In this document: one piece after another, positions 24,701-39,700 of the stretch
Numbering within the stretch: the stretch's first letter is position 1
Layout: each line of letters begins with the position of its first letter
From: Mya arenaria
Taxonomy: Eukaryota; Mollusca; Bivalvia; Myida; Myidae
Assembly: GCF_026914265.1 (NCBI RefSeq)
Contig: NC_069134.1
Span: 14,229,205-14,293,204 of the forward strand
DNA length: 64,000 nucleotides
Direction of reading: 5' to 3'
Notes under the pieces: generated by a model
Seen by the model: the letters and a program-made list of their open reading frames with translations, nothing else
The model's database searches: none
What the model was told of the DNA's origin: nothing
Program-made: the position numbers and the translations under genes

Positions 24701-27700
24701 CTTGTTGTACACAATGTTGTTCATTAGGAGGTCGCTGTGGCAAAACACAACGGGGGAGCCAATGTGTTCAAGATGAGCGTGCATGGCATTCACTTCTCGC
24801 AGGCGAACATCCTAAGACGGAATACTCGCCCACAGCCTGTGTAATTTATATAAATGGATGTTAGCACTATGCCCGTCCCTAGTGAGGGTGTCAATCTATC
24901 CTTTGGTACACCGGATTACAGGTCATTTTTGGCGGTACTCCGGGTGCCGAGGTTATAGGTTTGCCGCATACTGGATTCAGATTCCATAAGGAAACAAGCA
25001 CACATATGACACATATATAAATGACTTAAAAAAAAAATCGCCATTATTGCATATTTTCGAATTATACATATCGCGTTTTCTTTACGGACAAGATTGCCCG
25101 AACCCCAGTATTGCATTTCAACTGATATTGTTATTTAAGGGTCATATTCCTTTTTCGCCGACACTACCACCCCGAACATCGAATCTAGGCATCATCGCTA
25201 GTCACACCATTGCAATAGCAAATATAACTTCAAACATAATTGAACACGTTTTTATTTTAAAGGGGAAAACGTATATAAACAAATACGTAGGAACTCCACG
25301 AGGCCTGTAACTGATATTTCTTCTATTCCCTGGCCTTTTTAGGGGGAGCTATAATTGTAGCAGTCTAGTATATAGCCCATTTTTAGATACGACTAAGCTG
25401 GGCCTGAGGTGGATCAAAATACAAGACTTAGTCAATATATGTATATATAATTATGTTAGTGCGTGGTACACATTAACTTTCCGTAGCATTCCTTGTTTTC
25501 ACTTGTTTTATTATAAGAGATTACTAGAGAAACCAATATATAGATAAAAATATACAAACACGAAGGAATATTTGGACAAGTTAAACAATATAGTTATACT
25601 AAATGGTATTCCGGATGGCGGGCCAAAAGTAAACGGTATTTCCGGATAACAAGGGGGAAACCGCTATGGCTACATTAAGAATTGACCCAGCGCATCCTCA
25701 TTGAGGTGCTCTTGAAAAACAAGAAAATGGGAACATACTCGCACACCATGTCGTTACAGAACTATTTAGAACACGAAGAGTTGTGTAACGACGATGAACG
25801 ACATCTTATACCATGTGTCGGGTTGTACAGGTTGTACACGTATACTAACTTGTCATTTCTCTCTGCGTCGTCTGGTCCGAGTTCCCAGAATGTCCGCATC
25901 CGGTCCCAGAAAGCCGCCTTACGGTCGCGGCCATCCAATGTCACACTCTGAATCTTCACTATCTCCTCTGCTATCAATCTAAAACACGAAAAAACAACAA
26001 CTTTAAAATGTGAAACATTATATACTGTGAAATCATTTATATTCGTTGGCATGAAATTTCGTGGTTTGCCGAAAAATTAAAATTTCGTGGGTACTTGAGT
26101 TCGTGGTTTTTCATTTTTGAAAAAAAAAATCGAAACTGCGATCGTCCTAGATCGTCTGCATTATCTCCACGCGCTGGCCCATGATTTCCGTCCTCTATGT
26201 CACTCGGTTTATGACACTCTTTGGTACGACATGCCAATTAGTGCATATACCCATGTCAATTATCGATTTAATTGGAAATTAAGGTCCTAAAAGAAGATTT
26301 ACCCTGATCATAAATATGGATAGGCGAAGCCATTGAATGCCAATTAAGAATTTTGCAAACTGTGAAAATACCGAGAAGGTCCGTATATTTGATTAAGCAT
26401 TCCCAAAAGATAGCTGATGTTTACAAATTCAATCACTTTTGAATATCATCTTATTTCATATCAAATCATTTAAATATTTATTCACACGTTTTTGTTTAAT
26501 AATTATTATGAACACGTTGTTTTGTACATTGTCACGTTGGGTGCTCAGTAGCCTCAAATGTTATCGATTAATTATTTCATTAAAGAAAAAAATCGAAAAC
26601 CGACACTCATCACTCACATCTTGTTAACCTGGAGATTTTCATGAATAACACACGTTTAGGCACGTGCTTCTGTCATTTGGTTCATAAAAACACATTTAAA
26701 TGATTTGGTTTATAATTTGTTAAAGGCAGATATAATATATTAACAGAACAATTATAGTAAGATATACAGTGAGACGGATATTTACGCTGTATACTGCGGC
26801 CTCTGGTACGAATAAACTAGAGTATGTACATAACATAGCAATTGAAAAAGTGAACAAAGGGTCTTTATTTAGTGGGATCTTGAATTCGTGGATCACCTAA
26901 CCCACGAAAACCACGAACATTAATGCCCCACGAACATTAATGATTTCACAGTATTTAAGACAGCTGACAAAAAATTAGATAGCAGATTTTTATATTTAAG
27001 TTTAAAAAGTAATGTTTCGAACGGAAATATGGAAATCTACGATCTGATTTTTTGGCAGCAATCATATATCATTGTTTTGCAGATATTTATGCAAAAATTT
27101 GCTCTTTCCATGACAAAAATTTTAAAAAAGTTGTAAAAATGGTATATCTGTGAGAGTGCAGCTCTAAAATTTATGATTTAATGACAACTGCCTTGAAATA
27201 GATACCTGATTTAAGCATAATGCCAATGTTAATAAATTTCTATTATATTTTACTGTGAAATAATGTAAATATATACATATAATTGTTTGTGTTAGTTTAA
27301 ATTTGCTTGATTTATCATTAACCTAATTATATATTATTTCATTTTTTTGTATTAACCCAATATTATGTCATATAATATGTCTATGAGTATATAATACCAA
27401 GGTAAACACATGTATACAAATCACTTATTATTATGTATAGATAGTTTTTATTTCCATGTAACTCATTTGCCTACATACATTTTGGAAAATGTGGTCCATT
27501 ACAGATAAAACCCAGATGTATACATGGATTTCCATATTATGCTGCCCAGAATAAAAGACGATGCAGTCCAGATAAAAACATTGTATGGCTCAATAATCTT
27601 TACCAAACTTGGTAAAAAAAACTTTGTCATATTATGAGAAATCCCTGGTTTTTTTTGTTAATTATGTTCATTCACAGAATATGCAATTCACCAAGCAACA

Positions 27701-30700
27701 CAAGACTTAATGTCCACTTGACACATTTCTAGTATATTTGGCTTGTACATAAACATCACTTTTTCATAAGAGAATAAATCTCATGTAGGACATTTAGATT
27801 GCTCTAGAAATAATTGCCAAGATGTTTTGCATTTGAATCATGTTTAAAGCATACCCAACATTATTTGCATTTATTGTGTTCATAATTGTGTTGTATTCTT
27901 CCTTTTTAAGATGCATCAGATGAAGTCTTTGGCTACTAGTACCTAGAAAGGGATTTTGTAAGCTAGTACTGGACATGAAGACAGTCACTTGGAAATGATG
28001 ATTGTGCAACAGCGGTTAAACATATGCAATACATCATATGGTAATTTCTTTTCACCTCAATGAATATTTAAGTGACCTACCCACATATAAAGTGATTCTC
28101 TAATAGTTCCAATTTCCACTTTGATTTTGTAATCTGGTATTCTTCATTACTACTACCCGTAACTGGTATCTAAAAATAACATTATAATATTCATCAATAA
28201 TATCATAAGACCATGTGAATATTCAGTAATTTATATATGTAATCAATTTGTTTTTGTGTATGTGGTGTTTATATGTTGGAGTTTGTAGTTCATTGTCAGT
28301 GATTTTTTTTATTGTGAAAAACTCAATTTTCCCCAAAATTAAAAAAAATTACATTACATTCCGGATTAAAATAGCAATGAATTTCTTGAAATATAAACAA
28401 AATCTTGACAAGTCTTACTCTTTCACAGCATAAGGTATGCATAAAAAAGTTTAAAAAAATATGTATATTTGCCATTATATAAGCTATTTTGGCCTGATTT
28501 TGTATTTTTTCCAAAGTTGACTTTTTACCGAATTTGCAAGGTACATTGTACAGGCAGTAAAAAGAATTCATAAAAAAATCACTGATTGTTGTCAAGTGTT
28601 TTTTATGAATGTTGTTCAAGTTTCGTCCTTGGGGTCAAAGTTGTCCCAACTAGAGTTCCCCTGTTACTGATAGACTTCTAGAACAAAAATTGATACACAT
28701 TCAAATCAGGCAATGACTTCTGCAGTAATGTATGAATTTCTTAGAAATTGATGTCTAAACTAAAAGGTATTTAGTTTCAAAGAATATGAAACAAGTTGTT
28801 ACAACAATATAATAATCACCTTTTGGCACGATGTTAAGCAAGGTTTTGCCTTGTTGAGGAAATCGTAGACCTCGTAGTACCCTTAAGGAACCCACTTGTC
28901 TGACTTAGTGACTACAATCCAAACTCACAATGTCTTCCTTAACAACCACTTTATAAGCAACCAAGGACATCCTTATCAAATACCTCATTTACAGCAGCCA
29001 ATGACTTCCATGAAAAATGATGACTTCCTAAACAATCCTTGGCTTCTTTATCAACCAATGATTGCCTTAGCAACTACCTTCATCCATAGCAACAAATGAA
29101 TTCCCATTCAACCAATGACTTCATTAGCATCCAATTCCTTCCAACGCATCCATTAACTACCTTTATAGGCACCAATGCCTTATTTAGCAACCACTTTTTT
29201 CCTGAGCAACAGCCAGCATCCATAGCAACCAATTACTTCCTTAGTAATCATTGACTTCCATAGCAGCATTCAGGCTCATTACCATAACATCCATTGACCA
29301 TGGGAACAACCAGCTTACCATACTTCTCATTTCTGTTAACAAAGAGCAGCCTTCTTTGAGGAGTCCTTATCAACCATCAAATAACACAACAACCACTAAC
29401 CTGCTAAGCAAATAGTAACACCTTTCATAACCAGTTGTTACCTGACTGACTTGTTCATGGTCAATTTAATCAGGTGATCAATTAAGGGCCATGCTGGCCC
29501 TTTTGTTTTGAATGTACATTTTCTTAGCTTATTCATTTAATTCAGCAAATGTATAAACATAGTGTACAATTCTGGATACTTTCAAGTTTTGTCAATATTA
29601 TATATTATCAATGTTTTAATTTTCAAACAGGTGACCAGACAGGGAGGAAACTAGGGAAATGGTTATCCACCAACAGCCCAAGTGCTTGGTTGATAAGAGG
29701 AGCCACATCATTAAACATTACTTCCCAAAGTGGTGTGCTTTGCAAACACTTATGATTGTGATTTGATAAAAAGGCAATGAATGAACGCACATTATTCATA
29801 ACTATAACTAAAACATTGATGTCAAAAGTTGTCAATTTTCAACATATATAGTATTTGAGATCCTGATCTATAGTTGTGTGCAATGGATTATCAAAGAAAA
29901 ACAAAAGAGTGGGCAACAAAATGAATTGCATAATGCACCAGTCAATTGTAACCACACCCCGCCCCCAGGTCTGGGGACTTTTGACTTTCGGTCCAGCCTA
30001 CCCCAGGTTAAATTCCCTGAACTGATGGTAAAATCCCTGCCAAATTCCCCCGCATCCAACATACCATAGGTAACACAAAACCACCGCATTCACACCCAGT
30101 ATACCCCCGGACGGGGGTGGTGGTGGTTACAATTGACATGTGCATTACCCACTACCCATTTACACCAGTAATTCATAATTATATTTGATAGACATGCCTC
30201 TTGTCAAAGGTTTTGAAGGGTATGAACGTCAGAACTACCTGCCTATGGCCTTTCAAAATTTTTGTAACATTGTTAAACTAAAGAAATTATTATTAAGTTT
30301 ATACTAGATCTTTGTTAAGAGTGACCCCTTTGATAATTCTGGAGAAAAACTATTAGGATTAGGTTCTGTATTTGACCATAATTTGTCATATGACATGTAA
30401 GCAGGAGTTCATTCCTTCAAAGAATTGTGAATCTTTTATAATTATGTATTTGTAAAAACAACACGATTTTAAATAAGTATTTTACATGTGAAATCATTTT
30501 ATACGAAGGGTCTAATTTGGCATTAATTAAAAATGACAAATTGGTGTTGTTTCAAGTATAACTTAAGTTTTTTAACACTACCAATCCCATTCTTTTTCAA
30601 ATGAAGTTTTCTGACAGTTTTACTGTTATGGTTAACAATTGGAGCTTATTTTTACCGGAAGTGACGCAAAATAGAAGTGTTTTACTCATTTTCAGGACGC

Positions 30701-33700
30701 GGTCGAAAATAGGTTGTGGTCGAAAATAGGTTGTTCCGGAACATATGTAAATCTGCGATCTGATCTTTTGTCAGCAGGCTTATATCACTTATTTGCATAT
30801 ATTTACACAGAAACTGGCTCATTCAAACTCCAAGACAAAAATAAAAAAAAATAATAAAGTTGTCAAAATACATGTATAGGTTTGCAGATATTTATACAAA
30901 AATTTGCTCTTTCCAAGACAAAAAATAAAAAAAGTTGTAAAAATGGTATATCTGTGAGAGTGAAGCTTTAACTTAAATATATTTGCAATCCGATGTTTTT
31001 TTTAAGCAGTCTTGTGTCACTGTTTTTCTTGCACTTATGCATTAATTGGCTTGTATAAAGACAAAAAATAAAACAGTTGTCAAAACATTTAATTTGTTAA
31101 AGTGCAATGTTTATTTAAATATACTTGATGCTTGCCTCAATCATTGCCGCTGACAGATCATCAGATGACAGCACCAACATCCAACAATGCAGCGATATTT
31201 TTAAAGTCTCTTTCACATCATTCTGTATCCTAATATTTTAATTTATTTAAGATAGTTGCTTATCAAGATGTTGAACGCATATTTTACAGCCTTTTAGGCT
31301 TTAGAGTGTATTCAATGTCATTTTCAGACAGAAATATCTTAATCGAAGCTAGGAACAAGCTCACAACTGGCATTAGTGAGTCATGCCTGTCAAAACTAAT
31401 TTTGGGGTACATGCATGTCAGTCCAGAGTTTTTGCCCTCAAAACTTATCATTTTGATAAAGGTTACCCAGGGTCAGTGTTTATTAACACCTCTGTGATAA
31501 TGATCTAAAGCAAGCCGCAGAGTTATAAATACTGACTGCCCAGCTGGTGTTAAATTTCTAACACATGTTTCTGAGAACCGATCTGTACATCTCATCGTAT
31601 TTTCTCTTGTTTTTGTTGTTCAGAACATTTCCAAACCGATTTAGTATACTTTAAAAATAGAAGAATTAATTTTATTGCATTTCTTTATAATAAGACACTT
31701 AGAATACAACATTGAACACTTCAGGGTACATGGAATGATCATTTCAAGGCCAGAGCATTACCAATATCCCATTATTCCTTTTTTCTTTATAAATTTATTT
31801 AATTATTTTTACTTTTTTGAGACTCATGCTATCAACATGGATTGCTAAAATTTCAAATACATTAAATTATCATGAAAAGCACGCACAGTGACACTCCTAT
31901 TTCAGCTGATACTTTTTTAAGAATGAAAAAAAAATCGTAAATACGTGCAGTTTAAACTATTAGAAAACGACATTTCATTTTATTCTGAATTTGATAAGAT
32001 ATTCGTATCTGGCGATCTAAACAGCAGGGTCGGTCATAAGTGTGATTTTATTGTCCATGACAATATTAATACTGTGTATGACGATACCGACTATGTTCCC
32101 GACCATACCTCTGTCAGGGCCTCAGTAGACGCTGTACATAATAGTCACGGGATTAAACTTCTTGATATGTGTAAGTCTACAAATTTGCGCATTTTAAATG
32201 GTCGAATAGGTAACAGTCGTAAACACACATTTTATGCTCATAACGGATCATCCGTAATCGACTACTTACTGACTCGTGAATGTAACTTTTCATTGTTATC
32301 CAACTTTACGGTTGGCGATTTCAATCAGTGGAGCGATCACGCACCGCTGCATTTTGTATTGTATTGTAACAATTTCACGCCTCAGTATGAAACATACACC
32401 GATGTTAAATATAAATGGAACAGTTCGCTACGCGAACAATTTCGCTCAGGTATAATCACAAAACTACCTGTTTTCAATGACATTGTTGAGAATATAGACT
32501 GTTTAAATAGAGTATCAATAAATGACACATTAGATAGATTTACCGCTACAATCCGTTGTGTCGCGGATCCGTTGTTTTCAAAGCAATGCAATTACAGTAA
32601 TAAACCGTGTTTTGAAACGGAAAGTTGCATTAAAAGTGCTGATTGGTTTGATAATGATTGTGTTAATGCAAGGAATTTGTACCAAGAATCTTTATGTAAT
32701 TTTAATACAAATAAGACTGAGGTAAATAGGTCTGCACTGTGTTCACGAAAGAAATATTACAAAGATTTAATTCGTAAAAAGAAAAGTTGTGCCTTTCGAA
32801 TCAAAATGAAAGAAATTGAAAACTTAAGAAGAAGTAAGCCTAAAGAATTTTGGAAATTCTTTAAATCAAAAAATAAATTAAATAATTGTAATATTTCTCT
32901 GGAAGATTTCAAGATTTTTTTTGAAAATCTTAGTAACAATACGTCTGATTGTAATAATGCTGAGGCTGAACATTTTTGTTCGAATCACGACTTTGACGAA
33001 AGTAACTTAACATTTCCAGAGTTAGATGAACCTATTTCTGTCAACGAAGTAAATTGCGCAATTAAACATTTGAAACGTAATAAATCGACTGGTAGCGATT
33101 GTATTTTAAATGAGTATTTTATTGAATGTGTTGATATATTATCTAGCCACTGTTGTGACATATTTAATAGCATTTTATCATCGGGTTTCTATCCGGAAAA
33201 GTGGACAGAAGGTGTAATTATTCCTTTACATAAAAAAGGATCTATTGATGACGTTAACAATTATAGAGGAATTACACTTGTAAGCTGTTTTTCAAAAGTA
33301 TTTACAACAATTTTAAACAAACGCATCGAATCATTTTGCGAAGCTAATGCCACTATTTCGGATGCGCAATTCGGATTTCGAAAAGGTTGCTCAACTGTTG
33401 ATGCTATTTATATTCTTATTTCTATTGTGCAAAAGTATATTAATGAAAATAAACGACTATATGTAATTTATGTTGATTTGCTTAAATGCTTTGATAGTAT
33501 TTATCGCAATGCATTATGGCTAAAACTATATAATACTGGTATAAAAGGTAAACTACTTAGAGTAGTTAAAGATATGTACGAAAATGTTAAGTCAGGTGTT
33601 AAATCATGTGCATCTTACTCTGACTATTTTAGTTACGCTGTAGGCCTGCGTCAAGGGGAGGTTATGTCCCCGATACTTTTTTCTTTGTTCGTGGAGGACC

Positions 33701-36700
33701 TAGAACTATTCATGCAAGATAACAATAATTCTGGTTTAAATATTGATGATATTGTATTGATTATGTTGCTATTTGCAGATGATATGGCCATTTAAGGCAA
33801 GTCTCCACAGGAAGTCCAATCCCATTTAGATAACCTCTATTTGTATTGCAATGCATGGGGTCTAAAAGTAAATACATCTAAGACTAAGATAATGGCTTTT
33901 CGTAAACGCGGTGGACTACGTCAAGATGAGAATTGGTTATATAATGGTCATACTATCGAAGTAGTTGATAACTTTAACTATTTAGGAACTGTAATAAATT
34001 ATACTGGAAGTTATACATTTAACCAAGAGCATTTGGTTGGGAAAGCCCTTAAAGCTATGAATATATTATTATATAAATGCAAAGAATATGACCTAAGTCC
34101 TAAACTGTTTTGTCAATTATTTGATGCTTTTGTTGGTTCGATATTGAATTATGCATGTGAAATATGGGGTTATACTAAGTCAAAAGAAATAGAACGTATA
34201 CATTTAAAATTCTGTAAGCGATTGATGCAAGTTAAAATAAACACATGTAATGCTACAGTATATGGAGAACTCGGGAGATATCCCTTATATATCAATAGGT
34301 ATGTCAGAATTATAAAATACTTTTTCAAACTTAATCGTAGTACTAATATTATTATCCAATATGTTTACACCCAGGCTATTAATGATTGTAATAAAGGGTG
34401 TGTAAACTGGGTCTCTAATGTTAAAAAATTGTTAAACGATTATGGATTTGCATATGTATTTGATAACCCAAGTGCTATATGTGTTAACACATTCATATGC
34501 GAATTTAAGTGTAGAGTGATAGATACTTTTAAACAAGAGTGGTACGGAAATATTAGTAAGAGTACTGTTTTAGACATGTATAGACTATTTAAAACCTCTT
34601 TCGAGTATGAAAAATATCTAGATTTAGCGCCTAAAAATTTACGTTTATACTTTGTCAAGCTTAGAGTTTCTGTACATCCATTGAGAATACAAACCGGAAG
34701 ATATGCACGCAACAATATAACTCGCAATGAACGTTATTGCCTATGTTGTAATGACTTAGATATTGAAGATGAATTTCATTTCATTTGTGTTTGTAGGTGC
34801 TATTCGCAAATACGTAAACTTTTTATAAAACCACTGTATTATGTAAATCCATCTGTTTTTAAGTTTCATAAATTACTGACTTCGTATGACAAGACTGAAA
34901 TTATGAATGTCTGTAAATATATGAAACAAGCATTTGTTATACGCAACTCAATAATTAATAACATGACATAAGTACACTACTAAAGATAATTGTCCTCACT
35001 GCCAATGTTATCAAGTAATACATACTATAAGGTTAGTTACTTAGAAATCAATTCTTGACTTTTGCTTGACAACATGCCTTAAATTTGTTAAAAAATCCTC
35101 TTAGTTTGTTTAGAGAAATGACATGAACTTATGTATAACTATATGTATTAAGACGATGTACAATTGTACAAGTCTAATAAAATATCTGTTCTGTTCTGTT
35201 CTGTTCTGTTTAAATGTTTTCTGACAAGATAACCATTTTTTTATTTGTCTTGAATTACTGCAACATCATATCGGTGTAATAAATATTGATATTGATATCT
35301 GGCGTGAATAAAATGAGCTTCCTCATTATGTCTCATGTTCTTTTCAACACACGCTAATGGCATTTTATTAACAATTCAATGTTATAAATTCAATTAGCAT
35401 ATAAACGCTTTCAAAAAATACCACAGGTGCAAATTTGTATACGTGGCATAAAAACGCAACATATAGTAATGAATAGATGAATAGAACTGTTTCATGATGT
35501 ACTTCATACGGACATAAAATACTACGCATTTCGAAATGCAGATCAAAATCATCATTTGAATGTGAAAATGCAAATATGATCAATATCGACAGCGCTGTTT
35601 TGATAAAATCTTCGCTTTATTTTACAATGTCTGTGTATTGATCTTACATGTATCTAAATGCCTAATTGTCTTAACAAATATCTGATCTGAATATCACGTT
35701 GTGCAGTTTTGGAGGTTTTATTATAGAAATGGACCCTAAATGACTCTGAGCCAATACACAAATAAACAGGAAATTAGCCCCTACGGTGCCATCAGTGCAA
35801 TTAGCATGAGATGCACAGCAGAGGATTGCCATGCCAAACATTCCTTAAACTAGGCCTTTTAAAGTAATACTGGTAACTGCGTTTCATTTACTATCAGAGG
35901 GAATTATTTTCTTTCAATCTTTGAACGGTAAGATGCATTACCTTTTTTTATAAAAAGGTACACTTACTTTAAATGTATCCCATATGTCAAGTTCACAATA
36001 AACCATTGGTCGCAATTTAAGAAAAACACATACAAAGTGTGTCGGTTGGTTATGTATACACTATAACCTCTTAATCAAGGAATTGAAACGAGACCTACCA
36101 CTACGTCAACACTATCAGCTTGTTGGTTTATTTGACACACATTTTTCTTTGGACTAAAAACGAGTTAAGATGGCGGTAAAACCCCAAGAAATCAAGTCAA
36201 TTTAGTGCCCTGTAAATCTAAATTCTGTTGATATGAAGTTTATCTAGTGCCAAACATACCACAGTAAGGCTCTTCTACATCCAACTCAGTTCAAAATAAT
36301 CACAAATGCAGCTACATTTAAGTCCATCATGTGTCAAGCTAACATCTAAGCAGCATAACAGTCAGTATTCTTAACCACGTAAGGCTTCTACACGAACCCT
36401 TATAGGGTCTGACGATTCCTTTTGTGGATACAGTCACATTCACTTAAAATTGTAGTTGATAGGAATAATAGAATAACACACTAGTATAAAATTCATTTAA
36501 ATCTGAATATAACCTTTTGCTATGATTCCCATTTTATTCTACAGCTCATGGAATACATCGAATAAGTATGGTGGGCGGGATGGGTTGTGAGTGGTGAGTG
36601 AGTGAGTGGATGGGCCGGTGTGTCGGAAAGTTGGATGAGTGGACGGGCAGGCGTGAGAGTGAGCGAGCGAGTGCCACGTTATCAGACATATGTTGTTGTT

Positions 36701-39700
36701 TTTTATCTTATTATCACATAAAGGGAATCATCGTTCAAACCGTTCAGCACTATCAGTGCTTTGATTATAAATACAATTCATTCATGACAAACTCAATGCG
36801 AACATACTGAAATTGGTCAGTACAAGAAACATCTGGGAATACACAGTAAATAGCCCAGCAGGATGACAAGCTAAGTGGTGATTTATTGACTGGTTCAATT
36901 TCATAGACCAATAAGCCTTCTTTCAAAATGAGGAGTTCGGGAGGCAATTTCCCTGGACTGATGTGTCTTTTAAAGTAGAACAGTAGACATCAACTTTACA
37001 ATGTACATGAATACATTGCATTCATACTTTAGTTATTTATGTATTCATGTACATTGTAAGTTTTTGTAGATGTAGATCGTGTCGATGAGAACAAGCCGTT
37101 TAGTTAGCTCAGTTGGTTACAGCGCCATGATAGTGTTCCAGCAGTTGTTGTTGGTTCAAGCTCCACACTGGGGCACTTCTCCTCCCAGGTTTATTTAAAT
37201 GGTGGCAGCGGTACATGGCAGGAGTGCCTCCGTCGGCTTTAAACTACAGTCGAAACTCGATGGCTCGATATTCTAGGGACCAGCCAAAATAGTTCGAGCC
37301 TCGAGAATATCGAGCCAAGCGGGATTGCTTACAGAATGTTATTTTTTTATTATTCGTTACAAAAAGTCTTGTTTACCTCGTTTGTTATTGGCTATGCTAT
37401 CTCCGCAAGAGAAGAGTATTAACTGGACATAGTTACACGTCGTAAAGTTCGTAACATCACTTATTCAATACTTAGAAAATATTATTTGATTGTTTTTATT
37501 AATTATAAAATTTATGCGAGAACAACATACAAGTAATTTTAAACAGTGGGTAACAAAAACATAGCTTATTAGTTATATCAGGATGCATTGAAATTTATAC
37601 ATGTATAACAATTAGAGAAAGAACTTAGATAAAGTGATGGCATGTTTATTCAAACTGTTAAGTCATTCAAATTTGATAATAATTATAACAAATTCAAGTA
37701 ATTTTTATCGATTAGCGCCGTGTGCTAAATGAAGCCAACAAAACAAATCAAGGTGTGAGGTTCTTACCTGAACCCGCGAAAATGACATCGACCCAAGCAA
37801 ACAAAATTGTGAAATTCCCACTTGGAACCGCAAAAATGACTTCGAGCGTGGAGAAATATCGACCCTCAAGATATCGAGCCATCCGATCAAATTTTATATG
37901 AACAAAGAGTTAAACAAAATCGGTTCTTTTAATCTGGTTCAAGCCAACGAGGATATCGAGCCAACGAGTTTCGACTGTAATATATATATAAAGGGTTAAT
38001 GGAGAGGAGTGGAGTGTATTGTGTGTCACTGTCAGTGTGTAAGAACCAGCCGCTCGGTTACAGTCTGATCATCAAGTTAATGGTTATTGAGATTATGGAA
38101 ATACTTGTACCATAAGTCATGGTTTTTAAGTTTATTGTTTAAAGTTCCATTTTCTAGTTGTTTTGACCTTAAAGGTGCACTCTCACAGATTGAACGTTTT
38201 GACAATTTTTTTGTCTTGGAATGAGGCAATTTTTGCGAAAATCCATGGAAACCAGTTACTAGTATATATAGTTGCCTTCCACGTAAGTATACTCAACGAA
38301 ACTTGTGAGTGTACAACTATTTCCAATGGAATAAATTTGGAACACATATTTGATCCAAGTTAAATCAATATTTCGAGATAAAAGTCAAGTGTACATTGAT
38401 GTAAAATAAATTGCGCAAAATTGTACCAACATCTAACATAACGCATCATGAGACAACACCATAACATAACGACAACAAAAACTGACTGCCCCTTAATAAT
38501 AACCATCTGTATTATATTGACTATCATCGACAACGACTTCATACTAATAAGGACAGTAGCGTTTCCGATTGAAGTTTGTTATTTCTGCATTAATGTAGTA
38601 AATTCACCACTGTTATTTATTATAAATCGTTTATTATGAAAAACAATGTTTAATCATGTTACGAAATCATCTGTAAAAAAGTTTAACCCAATGTTATCTT
38701 TGCGGGTCGTATAATAGGCATCGTTACAATTCAATTGCAACATGATTTTGCCCGTTCGAAGAACACGCTGTTTGGCAAAAATTTGTAAACCGGTTAAAAG
38801 ATACGACATCCAGTTACTTTGCAATTGTATAAAAAATATAACATGTTGTATAATAACTTATGCACGTCTGTATGAAGCCAAGCTTGCCACGCCTTTTCCA
38901 GGAGAGAAATTCAGTCACATCACAGTAAATTTCCTTCTGCATTTAATGGTTAAGAATCTGTATGCACCAACGAGCGTATTTCAACCGCCTTTGTTAAAAA
39001 AAATCATGGTTAAAAACATCAATAACGAATATTTTAATGTTTGTATACTTGAAGTTTCGTTGGGTATATATGCACTTACTGACGAATTGCTAACTATTAT
39101 TGAACCACTTTTCCAACTAATGGACACTACTGAACTTAATATAGATTGAAAGAGATTTTACACAGTGGCATATACCAAAAAACCATCGTGTTCCACCAAC
39201 GCATCACAAACCTGGCGATCGTTCATACGTCTTTAAACTAAGTTAAGGAGGCATGATATTTGTTAAAGACGGTTAATTTATTTTACGAATACCATATAAA
39301 ATCATACAGGACATATGATTAAAACTATTCCATCAATGTTCCTTAACTCCTTGAGGTTTAAAGCGCCACCTACCTGCCTATGTGAGCCTAACTCCTGGAG
39401 GTTTAAAGCGCCACCTACCTGCCTATGTGAGCCTAACTCCTGGAGGTTTAAAGCGCCACCTACCTGCTTATGTGAGCCTAACTCCTGGAGGTTTAAAGCG
39501 CCACCTACCTGCCTATGTGAGCCTAACTCCTTGAGGTTTAAAGCGCCACCTACCTGCCTATGTGAGCCTAACTCCTTGAGGTTTAAAGCGCCACCTACCT
39601 GCCTATGTGAGCCTAACTCCTTGAGGTTTAAAGCGCCACTTACCTGCCTATGTGAGCCTAACTCATGGAGGTATAAAGCGCCACCTTCCTGCCTATGTGA

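Noticed and set aside
28110-28172. Minus-strand exon-like peptide PVTGSSNEEYQITKSKWKLE
   Set aside because: Has an acceptor-like TTTTAG but no donor, partner exon or recognised family, and does not fit into ETNK.
31140-31225. Minus-strand exon-like peptide HCWMLVLSSDDLSAAMIEAS
   Set aside because: Acceptor-like ATACAG precedes it, but no family, partner exon or clear donor was found.
37103-37165. Possible tRNA gene
   Set aside because: A and B boxes are present, but acceptor and anticodon stems do not form; better explained as a SINE head.
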